The notes beneath the pieces were generated by a model, which had not been told where the DNA came from, did not search any database, and saw only the letters and a program-made list of their open reading frames with translations. The translations under genes and the position numbers were made by a program. A DNA stretch of 64,000 nucleotides, from assembly GCA_012845835.1 (NCBI GenBank), contig JABAKD010000018.1, positions 7,540,701-7,604,700 on the forward strand, given 5' to 3'. Of this stretch, positions 31,620-41,764 are shown in pieces (positions within the stretch are counted from its first letter, which is position 1; the number at the start of each line of letters is the position of its first letter). Origin of the DNA: Undaria pinnatifida. Taxonomy: Eukaryota > Sar > Phaeophyceae > Laminariales > Alariaceae.

Positions 31620-32580
31620 AGACTAGTCTAAACTGTTTTAGGACTAAAAAGGCAGAGAAGCGTGGTCAGGTTGTGCGAACGAATGCCTTTGCCGAGGCCA
31701 TTTTTCGGGTGAGATATTGAGTTAGTTCCGTATGTCAGGAGCTCAGGGTCTGATCGATGACTGCTGCAACCACCGCCACCGTAGGATGGCTCCCTTGAAA
31801 ACGACAAATGAAATTCTTCACACCCTCGATACGAGGAGAGACGCGCCCCGAAGATTGTTCTGTATACCGACGTGTGTGTATAATATATTGATCTCTGGTC
31901 AGGAGTTTCGCTTTTAAAACCACTTTTGCTATTTCTAAAAAAATGAAATGCCATTCTGGAAAAACAAACACAAGAAGAGCCGCGTTGTTAATATATTAAT
32001 ATTTTACTATTTGCAGGGGTCGTTAACATATTTGACGACCAGGTTGTTGTGATATACAAACAGACTGATACGTACATACCGGTATACGCATACGAGGTTC
32101 TAATGCGAGATCAAATTAGACGTTGGACAACTACTCGCATAAGAAAAACAATGAACACTACCTGGTATTAAATATTGAACAATATTATGTGGATACATCG
32201 GGTTGTCGTTCGATGCTTCTTCGGAAGTGTATGAGGGGGAAGACTTGGCCCTTGCTGCTTGATGGAGGGGGCAGGGCCAGGAGAACAGGGAGGCACATCT
32301 AGTCGTATTCGTAGTTTTTTGGTTGTTGGAAACATCGTTTCACACGCTTTCATCTGGATGTTGTGTTCTTTCATCATGTTCATGGCTTTTGACACTCACT
32401 CACGGTACATTGTCGGATGGCAAATGAACAATACAGTAATACATTTATAAAATAAATGTGATGTTAGATCTAGCTAAAAATTCCCCACCCAAAGTAAAAG
32501 TACCAAAACACTTACCATTATAGTGGACCAAAAATACGAACTTTCAAATAAAAACTCATCTATTTTGTACATTATACAAG
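31620..32580. other. No recognisable gene
   Basis: AT-rich. The short frames here carry no motif. Confidence 0.3.
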
Positions 32581-32660
32581 TACCAACAACGCAGCTTGCA
32601 AAGATGAGTATTGACCTAAATTTCGTCGAACTCACGGCTGACGTCCTTGAAAAAAAAAAA
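32580..32660 (+). repeat. Family B end fragment
   Basis: GCAGCTTGCAAAGATGAGTA, TTGACCTAAATTTCGTCG and CTCACGGCTGA match the terminal part of family B. Confidence 0.45.
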
Positions 32661-32754
32661 AAAAAAATTATAAAATATATTATTATCGTACTAAATTACG
32701 TAGTAATCGTATTGATTGTAATCACATTTAATTTATTAATAGGCTTTTTTTTTA

Positions 32755-32850
32755 ATTCTCTGGCGGGTGGGGAAAAAAATAAAGCTTTATTAGCTTACCA
32801 CACTTCCACGTATTTTCATACGCGTCGTGTGTCGATTTAGCGTATCATAT
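32755..32850 (-). mobile_element. SINE-2 (family G) 3' fragment
   Basis: GCGGGTGGGGAAAAAAATAA, CCACACTTCCACGTATTTTC and ATACGCGTCGTGTGTCGATT match the A-tail half of SINE-2 in reverse. Confidence 0.6.
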
Positions 32851-33002
32851 AAAAGTATGGATCCGAAATACGCCAAACTCACGGCTGCGGAGACGTCCTT
32901 ACAAAAAAGAAAAAACATATATGTCGGGTGACGGTCTATCTATGTAGATAGCTGTTATACCTGTCAAGGCGGCTGAATATTTAATCATAGCTGTTTTAGT
33001 AT

Positions 33003-33075
33003 TCCTTCGAGTTTTCCTTGACGGCGCTGTCCGTCAATGGGCAAGAGTGCCGTCAAAACCGACATCATCTTTGTT
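33003..33075 (-). repeat. Family L fragment (TTGACGG / CCGTCAA words)
   Basis: In reverse, ATGTCGGTTTTGACGGCACT, CTTGCCCATTGACGGACAGC and GCCGTCAAGGAAAACTC match 49565-49615 and 50962-51015. Confidence 0.6.
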
Positions 33076-33169
33076 TTTTTTATAGCAGATCAAAAATACA
33101 CTACAGCAGTACTGCTGTGACTCCCCTGTCTCTGAGTCGAATGCCACTGCTGCTGTAGACGTGCACCAT

Positions 33170-33338
33170 TTATTTTCCGAGGTTCCTCAATTTCGGAGGT
33201 TAAGACCTCTCCCAAAAACTGATATTAAATTTAAAGAAAAATAAAACTGCTAGACCCCGGATGAAAAACCTCATCCATGGCCTAGGTACGCAACGAGAAT
33301 CATGCAATAAATAACGGGCGTATTTCCGACGACTGGGG
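33170..33338. mobile_element. Family D fragment cut by a TTG array
   Basis: GGAGGTTAAGACCTCTCCCA, AAAACTGATATTAAA, CATGGCCTAGGTACGCAACG and ATTTCCGACGACTGGGGG are present. The second half is replaced by the TTG array. Confidence 0.65.
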
Positions 33339-33601
<263 letters not shown>

Positions 33602-33765
33602 CTTGTCGAACATCTTAGAGTCCGTGTGGTGTGGTCACACACGGTGCCCTGGAGCCCCGGGAATATCCGAAAAACCAAAATATATCAAACTTCTCTCTCG
33701 TCCGGCAAATACTACGCTTTGCCACCTAAAAACGCCCGACACGAAAAGAAGGGCTTGAGAAAAAA
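33602..33765 (-). mobile_element. Family O retroposon 3' end, copy 1
   Basis: AGTCCGTGTGGTGTGGTCAC, TGGAGCCCCGGGAATATCCG, AAAAACCAAA, CGTCCGGCAAATACTACGCT match 63182-63370. In reverse the end reads GTGACCACACCACACGGACT, a variant of the LINE 3' motif. Confidence 0.6.
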
Positions 33766-33769
33766 AACA

Positions 33770-34740
33770 AAAACCCAGAAAAATGCTAGTATTTATATGA
33801 TACACAACCTCTACTCTGCTATAAATCGTGGCACATGCGTCCTGGTCAAAATAAAACTATCAACCATATACACGAGTACTGTAAAGTTCCAAAAATCAAA
33901 GGAACGCACGCGACAGGACGAGCACGACGGGTGTAAAATATGCATGGTCACACCACCCACCACGGTAGTATTATATTAAACACACCCTCCATTATTATTA
34001 CATATAACCAAACTACGACTTTTGACTGCACTACACCACGAGGGTCACTACCCCCCCGCATCGCACTCTTGAATGCACCACCTGTGGCGCCCGGCTCGGA
34101 GGGTTGTCAACCTATAATATCAATAGTGCCCAGTACACGAAAAGAGGACACGCTGGGACACACGGGACTGCAGGTGGTGTTTGTGCGTCGAACACCGCAC
34201 ACGGAAAAAGCTATACTTTGAAGTGGGGGCACACAGCACATCACGCCACATTGTACGTGCCCTACTCTCACCCGGGGAAGCTAGCGAGGGGGGATACCGG
34301 ATTCTGCATCTTGCGGACTGCACACCAACACCCCATAGCCCACGAGCACACTAGGTATATTTACCTCTCGAGAGAGGTAAACAGCGTACCATGCGTGCCG
34401 TGCGAGCTATCAGGGGGCTCTTGGCCGTGGCTGGGGCTTCGTGCTTTGCCGAGACGAAGGTCGATGCCTGGCAAGGCGGCATGGCGGTGGGCACGGATAG
34501 GGCAGCGCCATCTTTCAAGGTGTATGGGAGCATGGGAGAGCACAAGGTAGCGCCGCCGGCTGGTGGTGTTGCAGGTGAGCGACTGGGTATGTTGCTCTCT
34601 GTTTGAGCTCTTGCTGAGAACAGTATACCAGGTAAGCAGTAGCACACAACAGAGCGGATGAATTAGTGTTTCTTGGCGTCAGGGTCGAGCGTAGGTTACT
34701 TTGTACTGAGACCGTTTACGTTATACAGCAGCAGTGGAGA
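33770..34740. other. No recognisable gene
   Basis: Unique-looking sequence. Frames at 34104-34550 (+) and 34351-34647 (-) have no family motif and no codon or context support. Confidence 0.3.
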
Positions 34741-34754
34741 CAGTGGAGACGATG

Positions 34755-34842
34755 TCTTTTTGTGCTGTGGTTGTTGTTGTTGGTGGTGGCGGTGGCGGTG
34801 ACGGTGGTGGTGGTGGTGGTGGTGATGGTTGTGGTGATGCTT
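34755..34842. repeat. GGT/GTT trinucleotide tract
   Basis: Imperfect GGT, GTT and GGC triplets. Confidence 0.85.
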
Positions 34843-34849
34843 GGTGCTT

Positions 34850-35190
34850 GTTTATCCTCACTCTAGCATTATTAGACTGTATACCAGGGTTTTGACTAAT
34901 AATAATCAATCGTTGTTTCTTGACCAATGATGGTGTATATACCTATAGTCTTAATTTTTATAATATACCTAGTCTATGGACTAGTCTATTAGTGACTGGC
35001 GGTTGTTCCTTCTCTTTCCAAAAATAATCTAGACAGCCTACTGCTACTACTGGTGTTAGTCTACACAACAGCAGTATATTTTGCTCTACAAGATGGTATA
35101 AAAAGGTAAAGTCGAGGTTATATACTTTTATACCTGCTGGTATGTTTTATCTCTACTCGTATAACCTCTCTGTGGCAATATATACTACGT
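34850..35190. other. AT-rich stretch without recognisable feature
   Basis: Contains several CCTAGTCTATGGACTAGTC-like and CAGCAGTAT words but no gene or repeat I can assign. Confidence 0.3.
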
Positions 35191-35192
35191 TA

Positions 35193-35275
35193 TAGTTGTT
35201 GTTGTCATTGTTGTTGTTGTCATTGTTGTTGTTGTTGTTGTTGTCATTGTTGTTGTTGTTGTTGTTGTTGTGTCG
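35193..35275. repeat. GTT/GTCATT microsatellite
   Basis: GTT triplets with three interspersed GTCATT units. Confidence 0.9.
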
Positions 35276-35844
35276 TGGTGGTATTTTGCAGCAGCTCGCT
35301 TGCACCATATATTTTTATTTCTTCGTACAATTTTCGATACATCAGCTAACGGCGCTGTGTTCCCACGTATCATAGCTTCGAAGAGACCGCGCATTTGGAG
35401 CTCAAGCAAATCCAATCCGTGATTCGCCATGTCACATTAGGCACTAATGTAAGAAACGTACACGTATTTTCATGAATAGCAAACAGATCTCACATTTCCA
35501 CTAGCCGTACGTCGTATTTTTCACGCACACATTTTATTTTTATCTGCTGTCATATACTTCGGGGTATATCATGTCATGGTCTATACAACGATTCCGTTAT
35601 TATATATCCCGCTATATGATTTTATTATTTATATCATGATATACCAAAATACTGCGTGACGAACACCCTGAGAGTATTGCCATTTCGTGCGACGCAGTAA
35701 TAATACGTATGCATCATGTTTTTTGTCTGTATCACAGACGTGACTGTGTCTCGCTGCTTTCGAAGCGTGAACGAACTGGCTATCGTTCTGGCAGCCACTG
35801 TCTGCTGCTGAGCTGCTGTAAGTGTGTCTGGTGGTCTTCTTCCC

Positions 35845-36027
35845 AATCAGGTGGTACCTACCATGTTAAGGTAGATCAGTTTCGTGAGTTCGAGTCCCGC
35901 CGAGTGCATACATACTCGTATAATATTCGTGGGGATTTTTCTGTGCACAAATTGACTCTTGCGGAAAGCGCGAGAGCGCGAGTTATGATGGCAATACTCG
36001 ATGAAAAATCGACGAGAGCAGCAGCAG

Positions 36028-36116
<89 letters not shown>

Positions 36117-36472
36117 AATGTTGTTGTTTTTGTTGTTGTCACCTTAACTCGAATAATCAAGCCCGTGGTCACCGGACAGGCGCCAGTCACCTTGGAGAGC
36201 TCTGAGGAATACCCCAGGGAAAAACACAAACCAAAGGTGGTACACGTATATATCACAGCTGACGCCATTCATGCCTCCACCAGAAACATATAAAAAAAGT
36301 GAAATCGGGAGCCGTGGGAATTCCTCAACCCTATGCGCGATGAAAACTGAACACACGAACAGGGGAGAAGAAGGGACGACACAGGTCTATGTGAAGAACA
36401 CACACACACATGTGACCACGGCTTGTCCAGAAGCTGGAAGAGTGTGCATGACAAAAAAAAAATGGCCCTGAG
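35845..36472 (+). mobile_element. SINE-1 copy split by a LINE-tail insertion
   Basis: Left part: GAGTTCGAGTCCCGCCGAGT (B box), TGTGCACAAATTGACTCTTG, CGATGAAAAATCGACGAG. Right part (from 36318): CCTCAACCCTATGCGCGATG, GTGACCACGGCTTGTCCAGA, GACAAAAAAAAAATGG. The two parts join within the CGACGAGCAG..GGGATT..CTGAACCC segment that is continuous in other copies. The segment between them is a reverse LINE 3' end. Confidence 0.8.
36021..36317 (-). mobile_element. LINE 3' end copy with expanded tail, nested in SINE-1
   Basis: A GTT array at 36026-36140 (complement of the AAC tail) leads into ACTCGAATAATCAAGCCCGT, GGTCACCGGACAGGCGCCAG, GAATACCCCAGGGAAAAAC, and stops at GTGAAATCGGGAG. The 5' truncation point differs from other copies. 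Confidence 0.85.
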
Positions 36473-36509
36473 TGCATCCTAAATAGGTTAGTTTTAGGGC
36501 TGTTTCTGT

Positions 36510-36797
36510 ATATATGTTCTTTTTTTTTTTTCTTTTTGCACACTTCTACTTTCCAGCTTCTTGACAAGCCGTGGTCACAGGTGTCGTCCCTTCTCCCCCC
36601 CGGTTCTTGCCTTCATATTTTACCGCGCATAGGGTTCAGCAATCCCTCTGCTCGTCGATTTTTCATCGAGTGTTGCTAACTCACGCTCTCGCGTTTTGCG
36701 CAAATCAATTTGTGCACAAAAAAAGTTCCCACGACTTTATACAAGTATGCACTCTGGGGGATTCGAAATCACGAAACTGACTTATACCTGGCTGTGG
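36510..36797 (-). mobile_element. SINE-1 copy, 5'-truncated at the A box
   Basis: In reverse: GATTTCGAATCCCCCAGAGT, GTGCACAAATTGATTTGCGC, CGACGAGCAGAGGGATTGCT, CTGTGACCACGGCTTGTCAA, GAAGCTGGAAAGTAGAAGTG and an A-rich tail. Confidence 0.75.
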
Positions 36798-36799
36798 GC

Positions 36800-37110
36800 T
36801 TGATACTGGCAATCGAAAACAAGCTATTAGTGGAACTTAAGGACACGTCAGCTAGCGCTGGACTGCGAAGGCAATTGCGAGTTAAATCGACAAACAAACG
36901 ACGTATCGTATGAAAAGTACGTGGAAGTGTCGTGAGCTCAAGCTTGTTATATTTATGGGTTGTGTGTGTTTTTCCCTGGGGTATTCCTCAGCTCCAGTGT
37001 GACTGGAGCCTGTCCTGTGACCACGAACTTGATTATGCGAGTTAATGTCAGAACAACAACAACATAATATATTTCCCCATCCGCCGAAGGATAAAAAGGA
37101 AAAGTTGATG
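36800..37110 (+). mobile_element. SINE-2 (family G) copy split by a LINE tail
   Basis: Left part: GTCAGCTAGCGCTGGACTGC, GAAGGCAATTGCGAGTTAAA, GTATGAAAAGTACGTGGAAG, GTCGTGAGCTCAAGCTTG. Right part at 37070: TATTTCCCCATCCGCCGAAG, GATAAAAAGG. A LINE 3' end lies between. Confidence 0.7.
36955..37068 (+). mobile_element. LINE 3' end copy, strongly 5'-truncated, nested in SINE-2
   Basis: GGGTTGTGTGTGTTTTTCCC to GTTAATGTCAGAACAACAAC, including CCTGTGACCACGAACTTGAT at 37013-37032. Only ~110 bases were retained. Confidence 0.8.
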
Positions 37111-37114
37111 AAAA

Positions 37115-38260
37115 AGAAGAGCTGTCAACTATCTCAAGCCGTTTTCAAGTCATGAAAAATGATCCTGCCCTAACTCCAAGTGTTTTGTCCCCATGTCCGG
37201 ACCGCGGTGCAAAAATGGTTTGTGATATCAACGTCTAACATACTAAGAAGGGTCGAATCTTTGCGGAGAGTGTGCCCGCTTTGGCGAGAGGACCGTTTTT
37301 AGTCGAGAGACCTATCTGCGTTTGAGCCCGATCTGCCTTATTATTTTTTTATTTTTATCCGTCACGTTTTGATTTCCAGCTCAACCTCGTGAAAGTTTTT
37401 TCCGGTTGGAGCTCATGATAGTAGTCCCAAAGGTTAGTGGTCTCGTAGCTCACCGCCGTTGCTTTCGGAGGCACCAAGCTACTCTACACCAACAACAACA
37501 CCAACAGCGACCGCGTAGTCGCGGGCCGGACGAGCACCTAATCCACCAGCAACAGCGATAGACAGGAGAAAGTGCGCGAACGAAAATAGGGGTGAATTTA
37601 TTCCCTCCCGCATCATCCCCATTTCCCCGACAACAGGAAACGGCCTCGACAGCGGCGTAGACTACTAGTCTGTTGACCATGTAGCCACCACCAAGGGCGA
37701 TGACCAAATGCGAGAACAAAGCGTTAATGGGGGGCGTATTTGTGCATGCGTGGGCATTGCGTCACAACTCTGTTCCCCTCTGGTCTTGGTCTCTGTCTCG
37801 TCTCTCGTCCCTCTCCTAGCCGACCATGCGACCCAAGCCATAATATCGTGATCGGAACCCTCGTATTCCTTATCCCGTGATGTAATACGTCGTAGATGGG
37901 TGGGTAAATTCCAGAATTCAAGGCCGGTACCGTATTCGACAATTAGCAACCACCCGTATATACAAATAAAAAATTTAAATAAAACAAACGGTATGCAGGA
38001 CACATGCCGTATATATGAGACTGCGTTTTGAAACCTTGACTGACCGCTCCTTACTCTAAACCCAGCATTTTTAAACATGCGGAGACCTTGACGTCCTTGA
38101 AATTTGACTGGTGTTTACTTCTTTGCATAAAATATCACAGCAGTCTGACCGCTTGACTGATCGCGTCCCAACATTTTAAAATGTGACAAATGACGTAGTA
38201 TTCTCTTTCATCCTATTTATTATCCTCGTGTATATACTACTTATGTCGATCTGGGGTCAC
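37115..38260. other. No recognisable gene
   Basis: No coding frame or repeat could be assigned. Short CAACAACAAC and CCAACAGCG words occur at 37490-37520. Confidence 0.3.
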
Positions 38261-38261
38261 A

Positions 38262-38870
38262 TTGTGCTACCAAACCAGCGATTTCGATTTTCTTCAACGA
38301 ACGTTCGTTCATCTGGCTGCTCGACACAAGGAAGGATACTATTGGAAAAATAAAAAGTATCTATATACTCCGTATATATTTATCCTCCGGCGGATGAGGA
38401 AAAATAATGCTTTAGCTCTCACACTTCCACGTATTTTCATACGCGTCGTGTGTCGATTTAACTCAGTTGCTTGCGCAGCCCAACGCTAGCTGGCGCGCCC
38501 TTCGGGTCCCATTGTAGGTACAGCGTAAGCTATCCCTATCAGTGGTCTTCATTACAACCCCGGCAGCGCAAGCTACAGTTGTATAGTTGTATACGGATGC
38601 GTGTGTATGTCGACCCGGCCTGTCCCCTGAGCGTCAGTTTCGGTGGAGATAGCCACCCGGAATGTCATCTTTCCGGGTAGTGTGGGACTTGAGCAAGCTC
38701 ACCCACTAACAAAACCCCTGGCCATGGGAGATAGTATCTATATATATTCTTGTGTGCAAAGGTTTAACGATCGACGACGTCGGGGTGTCGACGGACACCG
38801 TGTTTCAGGAGATACGGCCGGGAGCTGGTTTGAAAACCGGCGATTTCGTTCAAGAAAAGTTGGGGGGGCT
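38262..38870 (+). repeat. Family N repeat, copy 3, split by SINE-2
   Basis: The left block, CCAGCGATTTCGATTTTCTT with CTCGACACAAGGAAGGATAC, is at 38275-38340. The right block, GACGACGTCGGGGTGTCGAC with ACCGTGTTTCAGGAGATACG, GCCGGGAGCTGG and GGCGATTTCGTTC, is at 38770-38860. These are adjacent in the copy at 24263. Confidence 0.65.
38378..38622 (-). mobile_element. SINE-2 (family G) copy nested in family N
   Basis: In plus orientation: ATCCTCCGGCGGATGAGGAA, CTTCCACGTATTTTCATACG, GATTTAACTCAGTTGCTTGC, CCCTTCGGGTCCCATTGTAG, CCCCGGCAGCGCAAGCTACA. The element reads on the minus strand if its A tail marks the 3' end. The tail itself is short here. Confidence 0.75.
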
Positions 38871-38904
38871 ACCGTAGAACGCCTTCCCCCCCTCCCCCCC
38901 TCCC

Positions 38905-38985
38905 CACTTCGGCACACGCGTGTGCCTTCTTTTTTATCGAGATAAGAATTCGGCATTTTCCTCTCCGTCGACTCGCGTCGAATTG
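38905..38985 (-). repeat. SINE-M-like central-domain fragment
   Basis: GTGCCTTCTTTTTTATCGAG, AATTCGGCATTTTCCTCTCC and GTCGACTCGCGTCGAAT are the complement of the CGACGAG..GAAAATGCTGAATTC..CGATAAAAA..GAAGGCAC domain. Confidence 0.45.
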
Positions 38986-39254
38986 TACCCACCCACTCTG
39001 CTAGGCGCTTTCAGGAGTTGGTTGATCCTTCTTTTTGCATTTTTTGCAAATAAAATAATAATAATTTGAACCTTATGGGGATCAGCCAAAGAAGGCCGGC
39101 AAGTTCATAGTGTTGACTAAACCGGAGGGGCGAGGTTGACACAAAGTCTGCGTTCTGCAGATGAACGAAAACTGGTACACAAACGAAAGTGTATGGAGCT
39201 TGAGCTTCTTTTACCCGGATCCCCAGGAGGATCTACAAGAAAAAAAAAAAAAAA

Positions 39255-39470
39255 CATGTCATGATTTTTTTCTTCCTTCTCATACTTCTACCTTGCAGCT
39301 TCTGGACAAGCCGTAGTCACAGGAGGTGTCGTCCCTTCTTTCCCTCGGTGCTGGTATCCCACTGCTCGTCGAATTTTCATCGAGTGTTGCGCTTACTCAC
39401 GCTCTCATCAAGTCCAATTTGTGCACAATTGTCACAAGAAAAAGTACCCACGAACTTTATCACGTTCTAA
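39255..39470 (-). mobile_element. SINE-1 copy with internal deletion
   Basis: In reverse: GTGACTACGGCTTGTCCAGA, CGATGAAAATTCGACGAGCA, GTGGGATACCAG, TTGTGCACAAATTGGACTTG. The segment between the central domain and the 3' motif is shortened, and the tRNA-like head is missing. Confidence 0.7.
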
Positions 39471-39499
39471 ACCGTGATTGACGTGCGTGCGTGCGTACC

Positions 39500-39575
39500 C
39501 ACAACATTGACCCTTTTTTATCGCAAGAAGGATTCAGCACTTTCTTGTTTCGTCGGCTTGCGTTGAGTATACGGC
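39500..39575 (-). repeat. SINE central-domain fragment
   Basis: CCCTTTTTTATCGCAAGAAG, GATTCAGCACTTTCTTGTTT and CGTCGGCTTGCGTTGAG match the domain shared by SINE-1 and family M. Confidence 0.4.
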
Positions 39576-40064
39576 GGGGCTATAATACCATAACATGCGA
39601 TTTATGCCCCCCCCTCTTGTCACTTTTTTAGCCTGATTTTCTCAGCAAATCGGAGGTTGCAAAACGTACTCGATAGGGCTGGGCACTGGCTGGGACTCAA
39701 TCAGTATCGATTATACTGTGTGGTATAAACCAATCGGTATACTGGGCTGCAGCAGTATAATTTGTACTGGCCGAGCGAAACGAGCAACGCCGAGCGTAGC
39801 CCGGCCAATAGCTCCCCCGTCGGGGCCTTCGCTGGCGACCGCCGGCCGCGCCAAAACTACGCATTTCCGCTTCATTTCCCATCAATCGGGGCTCAAAACT
39901 GTGTTTTGGGCGGAGGTGGTTTCAGTCATGTACACAGAATATGTCAAGAAAAAGTCAAGAAAAATACGTGCACCGTGTGGCGACGATGTGTCGTTCTTCA
40001 TGTTGGTGTTCGCGCAGTTGCATTATGAATCGTTCTCTGACGTATTATTATTAAAATTTAAATA

Positions 40065-40800
40065 CATTCCAGCTGTGAGATCGAATATTTTGTCGAAACT
40101 CATCTTTGCAAGCTGTGTGCGTGATACTCCGATCGCGCGTATTACGGGTTGTGTGTCCTCATATAGGTCCGCGACTCCCCTTGCAACTACAGTAGTGTAG
40201 CCGGTCCGCCCCGGTGGCGTATCAGGTTATCCTCGAGCCTGGTATAGGTCAGTTTCGTGAGTTCGAGCCCCGCCGAGTGCATACTCGTATAAATTCGTTG
40301 GGACTTTTTCTTGTGCACAAATTGACTTGCGGAAAGCGCGAGAGCGTGAGTTAGCAACACTCGATGAAGAATCGACGAGCAGTGGGATTGCTGAACCCTA
40401 TGCGCGATAAAATTGAAGGCAAGAACCGGGGGGGAGAAGGGACGAGGGACGACACCTGTGACCACGGCTTGTCCAGAAGCTGGAAAGTGAAAGTGTGCGG
40501 AAAAAAAAAAAAAAAAAAAGAGTGTAGCTATCAGGGTCAACAGGGTGATGTTAGTCAGTCTGTGCGCGGGAACTATAAAACCCTTTTTCTAAGGGGGACA
40601 AAATCTGACAGCTGTGGAAGGAAATGTATCCGTTTATCAAGTGAATCTTGCAAGTCCAATAACCGGTGAGGGGAGGGCGGAGTTTTGAAGGACGTGGGGG
40701 CCTGATTTTGATCAAAAAGGGGGCGGGAGGGGACGGGTGGGGCAGCTCAATTTGTGCGTGGAAACTATAATATCCCGTTGTAGTGTTTAATACTTGATTG
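40065..40800 (-). mobile_element. Family B repeat split by SINE-1
   Basis: Left part CAGCTGTGAGATCGAATATT through GACTCCCCTTGCAACTACAG to 40200. Right part (from 40521) AGTGTAGCTATCAGGGTCAA, CTGACAGCTGTGGAAGGAAA, AATAACCGGTGAGGGGAGGG, GTGGGGCAGCTC. The uninterrupted sequence CTACAGTGTAGCTATCAG is at 54105-54122. Confidence 0.8.
40201..40520 (+). mobile_element. SINE-1, best copy: tRNA-like head, poly-A tail, target duplication
   Basis: A tRNA-derived SINE of 320 bp. The RNA polymerase III A-box-like TGGCGTATCAGG is at 40215-40226 and the B-box-like AGTTCGAGCCC at 40260-40270, 34 bases apart. The body contains the central domain (CGACGAGCAGTGGGATTGCT, ATGCGCGATAAAATTGAAGG), the 3' motif CCTGTGACCACGGCTTGT (40455-40472), CCAGAAGCTGGAAAG and an A19 tail. 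It is flanked by AGTGTAG at 40194-40200 and 40521-40527. Such elements are transcribed by Pol III and use a LINE reverse transcriptase in trans. Confidence 0.85.
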
Positions 40801-41390
40801 TACATTCCATCGCTGCGACGTGCGCTTGGAGCACGGGGTGGAAGGCTCTCACCAGCAGACAAAACACAGGATACACAGCACAAAGAAAGATACGAAAAAC
40901 GAACTTTTGAACACAAAACGAAACAACGAAGGAACGCTACAGTAGTCAGTACATGCAACCGGTATCGTGTAGCAGGTTACTCAACGGAGAGAAAGAGACC
41001 AAACACGAACAAAATGAAATGAAAAGGAGGAACGCGTCAAAAATCTCTCGCACAGCCGGGGCGTGGCGGAGATCTTTCAGCGTGTACACAACAAGCAGGA
41101 AACCGGCGAAAGAAAGGAACCCGCGCGTGAAAAAGAGCAACAGCTGCTGGGGAGGTGTGGCGGAAATCTTTCAGCGAACGCTCCCAAAAAAATAAATACA
41201 CACAAAATGCCACAAAAAGCTGCAAGTGAATGAACAACAAAGAAAGAAGGAAGAACAACACAGCAATATACACGAGATCGAGGCTACAGTCGAGGGGGGT
41301 ACTCCTTTTTTTACTACCTGTGGCCTGAGCGATCATACTCCGCACGAGTGACGCTGTACCTCTCACTGACTAGTAACACGTTAGCCGGTT

Positions 41391-41703
41391 GCCCCGGTTG
41401 CGTATCAAAGTTATCCTCGAGCCTGGTATAGGTCAGTTTCGTGAGTTCGAATCCCCCCGATTGCATACTCGTACTCGTATAAATTCGTTGGGACTTTTTT
41501 TTGTGCACAAATCGACGTGCGGAAAGCGCGAGAGCGTGAGTTAGCAACGCTCGATGAAAAATCGACGAGAAGTGGGATTGCTGAACCCTGTGCGCGATAA
41601 AAATTGAAGGCGAGAACCGGCGCCCGCGGAAAGAAGGGATGACACCTGTGACCACGGCTTTGTCCAGAAGCTGGAAAGTAGATTTGTGCGAATAAAAAAA
41701 AAA
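41391..41703 (+). mobile_element. SINE-1 copy, full length
   Basis: GCCCCGGTTGCGTATCAAAG (A box), GAGTTCGAATCCCCCCG (B box), central domain at 41560-41610, ACACCTGTGACCACGGCTTT, GTCCAGAAGCTGGAAAGTAG and an A-rich tail. Flanks show no clear duplication. Confidence 0.8.
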
Positions 41704-41764
41704 TGGTCGAATGAAGACCGACGTACGTATGGCGCGTTTATTGGACGTACGTCAGACAGAAGCT

